This document shows, in pieces, positions 6,501 to 7,209 of a DNA stretch of 7,209 nt (positions are counted from its first letter, which is position 1; each line of letters starts with the position of its first letter). The notes under the pieces are model-generated. The model was not told the origin of the DNA and did no database searches. It was given only the letters and a program-made list of their open reading frames with translations. The stretch spans positions 1 to 7,209 of the forward strand of contig SBAY01000280.1 in the NCBI GenBank assembly GCA_005239945.1, written 5' to 3'. Made by a program: the position numbers and the translations under genes. The stretch is from Nitrospira sp. (lineage in GTDB: Bacteria > UBA9089 > CG2-30-40-21 > SBAY01).

Positions 6501-6611
6501 TTAGAAAAGGGAAGGCGATTAAAAGGATTTGAAGAGGTAGAGTTAGGTTTTACCCGTGAGATGGCCGTCAATGAGGCAAAACGATGCCTCAAATGTCATG
6601 AAAAGGAGTAA
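3519..6611 (+). CDS. nuoF: NuoF-GltD fusion: NADH:acceptor oxidoreductase with a second FAD/NAD(P) module
   Basis: This 1030-residue protein joins two enzymes. Residues about 24-100 form a thioredoxin-like [2Fe-2S] domain (C30, C35, C67, C71), as in HydB/HndC-type NuoF. Residues about 125-545 are NuoF: GLRGRGGGGFPTGVKW (182-197) and NADEGDPGAFMDR (213-225) for FMN and NADH, GAGAFVCGEETALI (297-310), and a [4Fe-4S] site from ESCGKCTPCR (C474, C477, C480) plus C520. Residues about 546-1030 are GltD/NfnB-like: eight cysteines (550, 555, 563, 567, 602, 606, 610, 614) fit two [4Fe-4S] clusters, GAGPAGLSCAYYLA (660-673) binds FAD, GGGNAAIDAAR (790-800) is a second dinucleotide site, GDAVSGPDTVIGAIAAG (934-950) closes the FAD fold, and it ends with RCLKC (C1023, C1026). 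Bifurcating-hydrogenase NuoF proteins usually carry a two-cluster ferredoxin domain where the GltD part sits here. AAGGAG at 3505-3510 supports the ATG at 3519. NADP(H) use by the GltD half is inference. It is the last gene of the operon. Confidence 0.96.
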   Translation: MRLKSIEELNRYREALNKTKDPDKTCITICGGTGCTAFGAEGVINAFVEGIKKNGLADRVEIKRAGCRGFCERGPVVVILPKGIFYQRVAIEDVNEIISGTILNGEIIERLLYEDPVSGKKIICEEEVPFYARQKRIVLADNGRIDPTEISDYIERGGYSALSKVLISMTPDEVVEDVKKSGLRGRGGGGFPTGVKWELCRKAKGEPKYLICNADEGDPGAFMDRSLLEGNPHLVMEGMLIAAYAIGSTEGYVYVRAEYPLAVKHIKIAIQQAKEFGLLGDNILGTDFSFHLKIKEGAGAFVCGEETALIASIEGKRGMPRPRPPFPAQSGLWGKPSNINNVETFANLASIILNGGENYAQIGTEKSKGTKIFALAGKINNTGLVEVPMGTTLREVIFGIGGGIPKGRKFKAVQLGGPSGGCLTNQHLDLKIDYDTLIAAGAMMGSGGMIVMDETNCMVEIARFFLEFVQSESCGKCTPCRIGTKRMLEILTRITQGNGKEKDLDTLFRMSKIIKDSSLCGLGQTAPNPVLSTLENFRDEYEEHIKEKKCRAHVCDKLYTAPCTDTCPVNIEVHGYVALIAQERFEEALALIKERNPFPSICGRVCHHPCETKCRRLEIDEPMALRALKRFVADHEAELERGKSKPRVEFHRPEKIAIIGAGPAGLSCAYYLARRGYRVTIFEALETAGGMLAVGIPNYRLPKKILKLEIEDIVSLGVEIKHETEVGKDIEFSTLLRDYNAVFIGVGASISKKMGIEGEDANGVVSALEFLRNVNLGNSVELGQKIAVIGGGNAAIDAARVAVRLGAEQVTIFYRRSRDEMPASLEEIEEAEHEGIKIEVLITPKRILTSNGKVVGIECSRMRLSEFFDRSGRRIPEPIPDSEFVLNVDMIIPAIGQEVKADFLEDKVERTKWGTIMVDKETCATNLIGVFAGGDAVSGPDTVIGAIAAGNKAAIAIDKYLNNGQVSEEVVVGARRPSLVDDEAMTRKRQTMPTLEKGRRLKGFEEVELGFTREMAVNEAKRCLKCHEKE

Positions 6612-6696
6612 GGTAACTTCAACTGACATTAGATTTCAGACTTTAGACATCAGACTTTTCGGCTCTTGCGGGTTTTTTGTGGAAGTGAATGATTGC

Positions 6697-6853
6697 ATAG
6701 CACTTATTAACTAAAAGTTCTTATGTGGAATTATTTTGGATTTTGGATTTTCGATTTTGGATTTTAAGGATAAATCAATTTGCAATCTAAAATCGGCAAT
6801 CGAAAATCTAAAATTCGTTTCTTGGATGAGAACTTTTGATTAATAACCACTAT
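6697..6853. repeat. 157-base imperfect palindrome, MITE-like
   Basis: Terminal arms 6697-6721 and 6829-6853 are complementary at 20 of 25 positions; within them 16 of 18 bases of TTATTAACTAAAAGTTCT (6704-6721) match. An inner inverted repeat (6740-6766 with 6788-6814) pairs at 23 of 27. Both ends carry TA within ATAG/CTAT, which would fit a TA target duplication as in Tc1/mariner or IS630 relatives, but this is not proof. There is no gene inside. Confidence 0.6.
6738..6811. repeat. Inner inverted pair of heptamer arrays (GGATTTT / AATCTAA)
   Basis: Four tandem 7-base units lie at 6738-6765 (GGATTTT, GGATTTT, CGATTTT, GGATTTT). A near-complementary array of four units lies at 6784-6811 (AATCTAA, AATCGGC, AATCGAA, AATCTAA). 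They can fold into a long stem with an approximately 20-base loop. The regular 7-base step is directly visible and resembles the short tandemly repeated heptanucleotides described from cyanobacteria. Confidence 0.8.
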
Positions 6854-6870
6854 AGAAACCAGGTATAATT

Positions 6871-6953
6871 CAATGTCCAATGTCCAATCAACAATTAGCA
6901 TTTTAGAATTATTTCTTTCCTTGAGATTGCTAATTGGACATTGCTAATTTTGC
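6871..6953. repeat. Third inverted pair of heptamer arrays (CAATGTC / ATTGCTA)
   Basis: The left array steps by seven from 6871: CAATGTC, CAATGTC, CAATCAA, CAATTAG, CATTTTA. The right array steps by seven from 6926: ATTGCTA, ATTGGAC, ATTGCTA, ATTTTGC. Perfect complementary blocks include CAATTAGCA (6892-6900) with 6928-6936, and CAATGTCCAAT (6878-6888) with 6933-6943. The blocks overlap on the right arm, so only alternative foldings are possible, not both at once. Confidence 0.75.
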
Positions 6954-7150
6954 AATGAAATTTTCCTTTGTATAATCTCTGCACATTTTTCTCTCTTAAG
7001 TCTTAAGTCTTTAGTCTATGGTCTAATGTCAGATTGTGTGAAAACTCTCAATTTATCTTTCCTTAATATGGTAATGTAGAGATGTGTAAAAAATTCCAGT
7101 AGTGGATTTCAAGAATCAGGGAAAAGAAGTAAAATATTTGTATTTTTTGC

Positions 7151-7179
7151 TTGACTTTCTCTCCTAATTATGATATAAT
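7151..7179 (+). promoter_or_regulatory. Strong sigma70-type promoter pointing out of the right edge
   Basis: TTGACT at 7151-7156 (5 of 6 to the -35 consensus) is followed after exactly 17 bases by TATAAT at 7174-7179 (perfect -10). A TG at 7171-7172, one base before the -10, makes an extended -10. Transcription would begin around 7186 and serve a gene beyond the window. It implies that the operon ending at 6611 is separate from the next unit. Confidence 0.75.
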
Positions 7180-7209
7180 AACTTATTAAAAGACAATGAG
7201 TTAAATATA

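Larger units (their letters stand above)
6623..7032. repeat. Outer inverted pair of 7-base tandem arrays bracketing the intergenic region
   Basis: The left arm (6623-6657) and the right arm (6998-7032) pair at 27 of 35 positions, with a perfect 11-base outer end (CTGACATTAGA). Each arm reads as five degenerate heptamers: CTGACAT, TAGATTT, CAGACTT, TAGACAT, CAGACTT on the left, and AAGTCTT, AAGTCTT, TAGTCTA, TGGTCTA, ATGTCAG on the right. The left arm begins 11 bases after the fusion gene's stop. No flanking target duplication is evident. The arms could pair in transcript or DNA; any role in ending the operon transcript is inference. Confidence 0.75.

Noticed and set aside
5957..6592. A 211-codon open frame on the minus strand
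   Set aside because: It lies wholly within the GltD part of the fusion gene, whose + strand product has clear family motifs throughout; the minus-strand translation is Ser/Pro/Leu rich with no recognisable motif. It is a shadow frame.
6651..6677. Possible intrinsic terminator ending in a T-run after the fusion gene
   Set aside because: GGTTTTTTG is present, but no convincing GC-rich stem precedes it; the sequence before it does not pair well.
6836..6869. TTGATT and TATAAT as a promoter inside the intergenic region
   Set aside because: The spacing is 22 bases, too long for a sigma70 promoter, and both boxes fall in or next to repeats.
6612..7209. CRISPR array in the repetitive 3' region
   Set aside because: The repeats are contiguous 7-base units in inverted pairs, without constant repeats separated by unique spacers, and no cas gene is present.

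Overview
The window looks like part of an anaerobic, probably uncultured bacterium with a moderately AT-rich genome and standard genetic code (TGA, TAA and TAG act as stops; ATG, GTG and TTG as starts). The clues are a soluble NADH-dehydrogenase/bifurcating-hydrogenase type NuoE protein, a NuoF protein fused to a GltD-like flavoprotein, three MNT-HepT toxin-antitoxin pairs, and intergenic DNA rich in palindromic short tandem repeats. I cannot name a genus.

Layout: positions 1-178 hold two GC-rich hairpin repeats and the leader of the first gene. From 179 to 6611 all genes lie on the + strand, tightly packed and mostly overlapping: CBS-pair protein, MNT1, HepT1, NuoE, MNT2, HepT2, MNT3, HepT3, NuoF-GltD fusion. 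Five of the junctions are 4-base stop/start overlaps or a 13-base overlap, so this reads as one translationally coupled operon. Positions 6612-7209 contain no supportable gene. They carry three inverted pairs of degenerate 7-base tandem arrays, a 157-base imperfect palindrome and, at the right edge, a strong sigma70-type promoter firing out of the window.

How the parts fit: NuoE and the NuoF half of the 1030-residue fusion form the standard NAD(H)/FMN/Fe-S module. The GltD half adds two probable [4Fe-4S] clusters, an FAD site and a second pyridine-nucleotide site (NADP(H) is likely by family). The pair could therefore move electrons between NAD(H), NADP(H) and another carrier. No catalytic hydrogenase, formate dehydrogenase or NuoG gene is present here, so the complete enzyme cannot be identified.

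The striking feature is that three divergent MNT-HepT pairs are inserted around and between nuoE and nuoF without breaking the operon. The first pair is flanked by a 43-base direct repeat of the nuoE ribosome-binding site and first codons, which suggests how it was inserted and a route for its precise excision. MNT-HepT genes sampled by hand are visibly more AT-rich than the redox genes around them, which fits acquisition by transfer.
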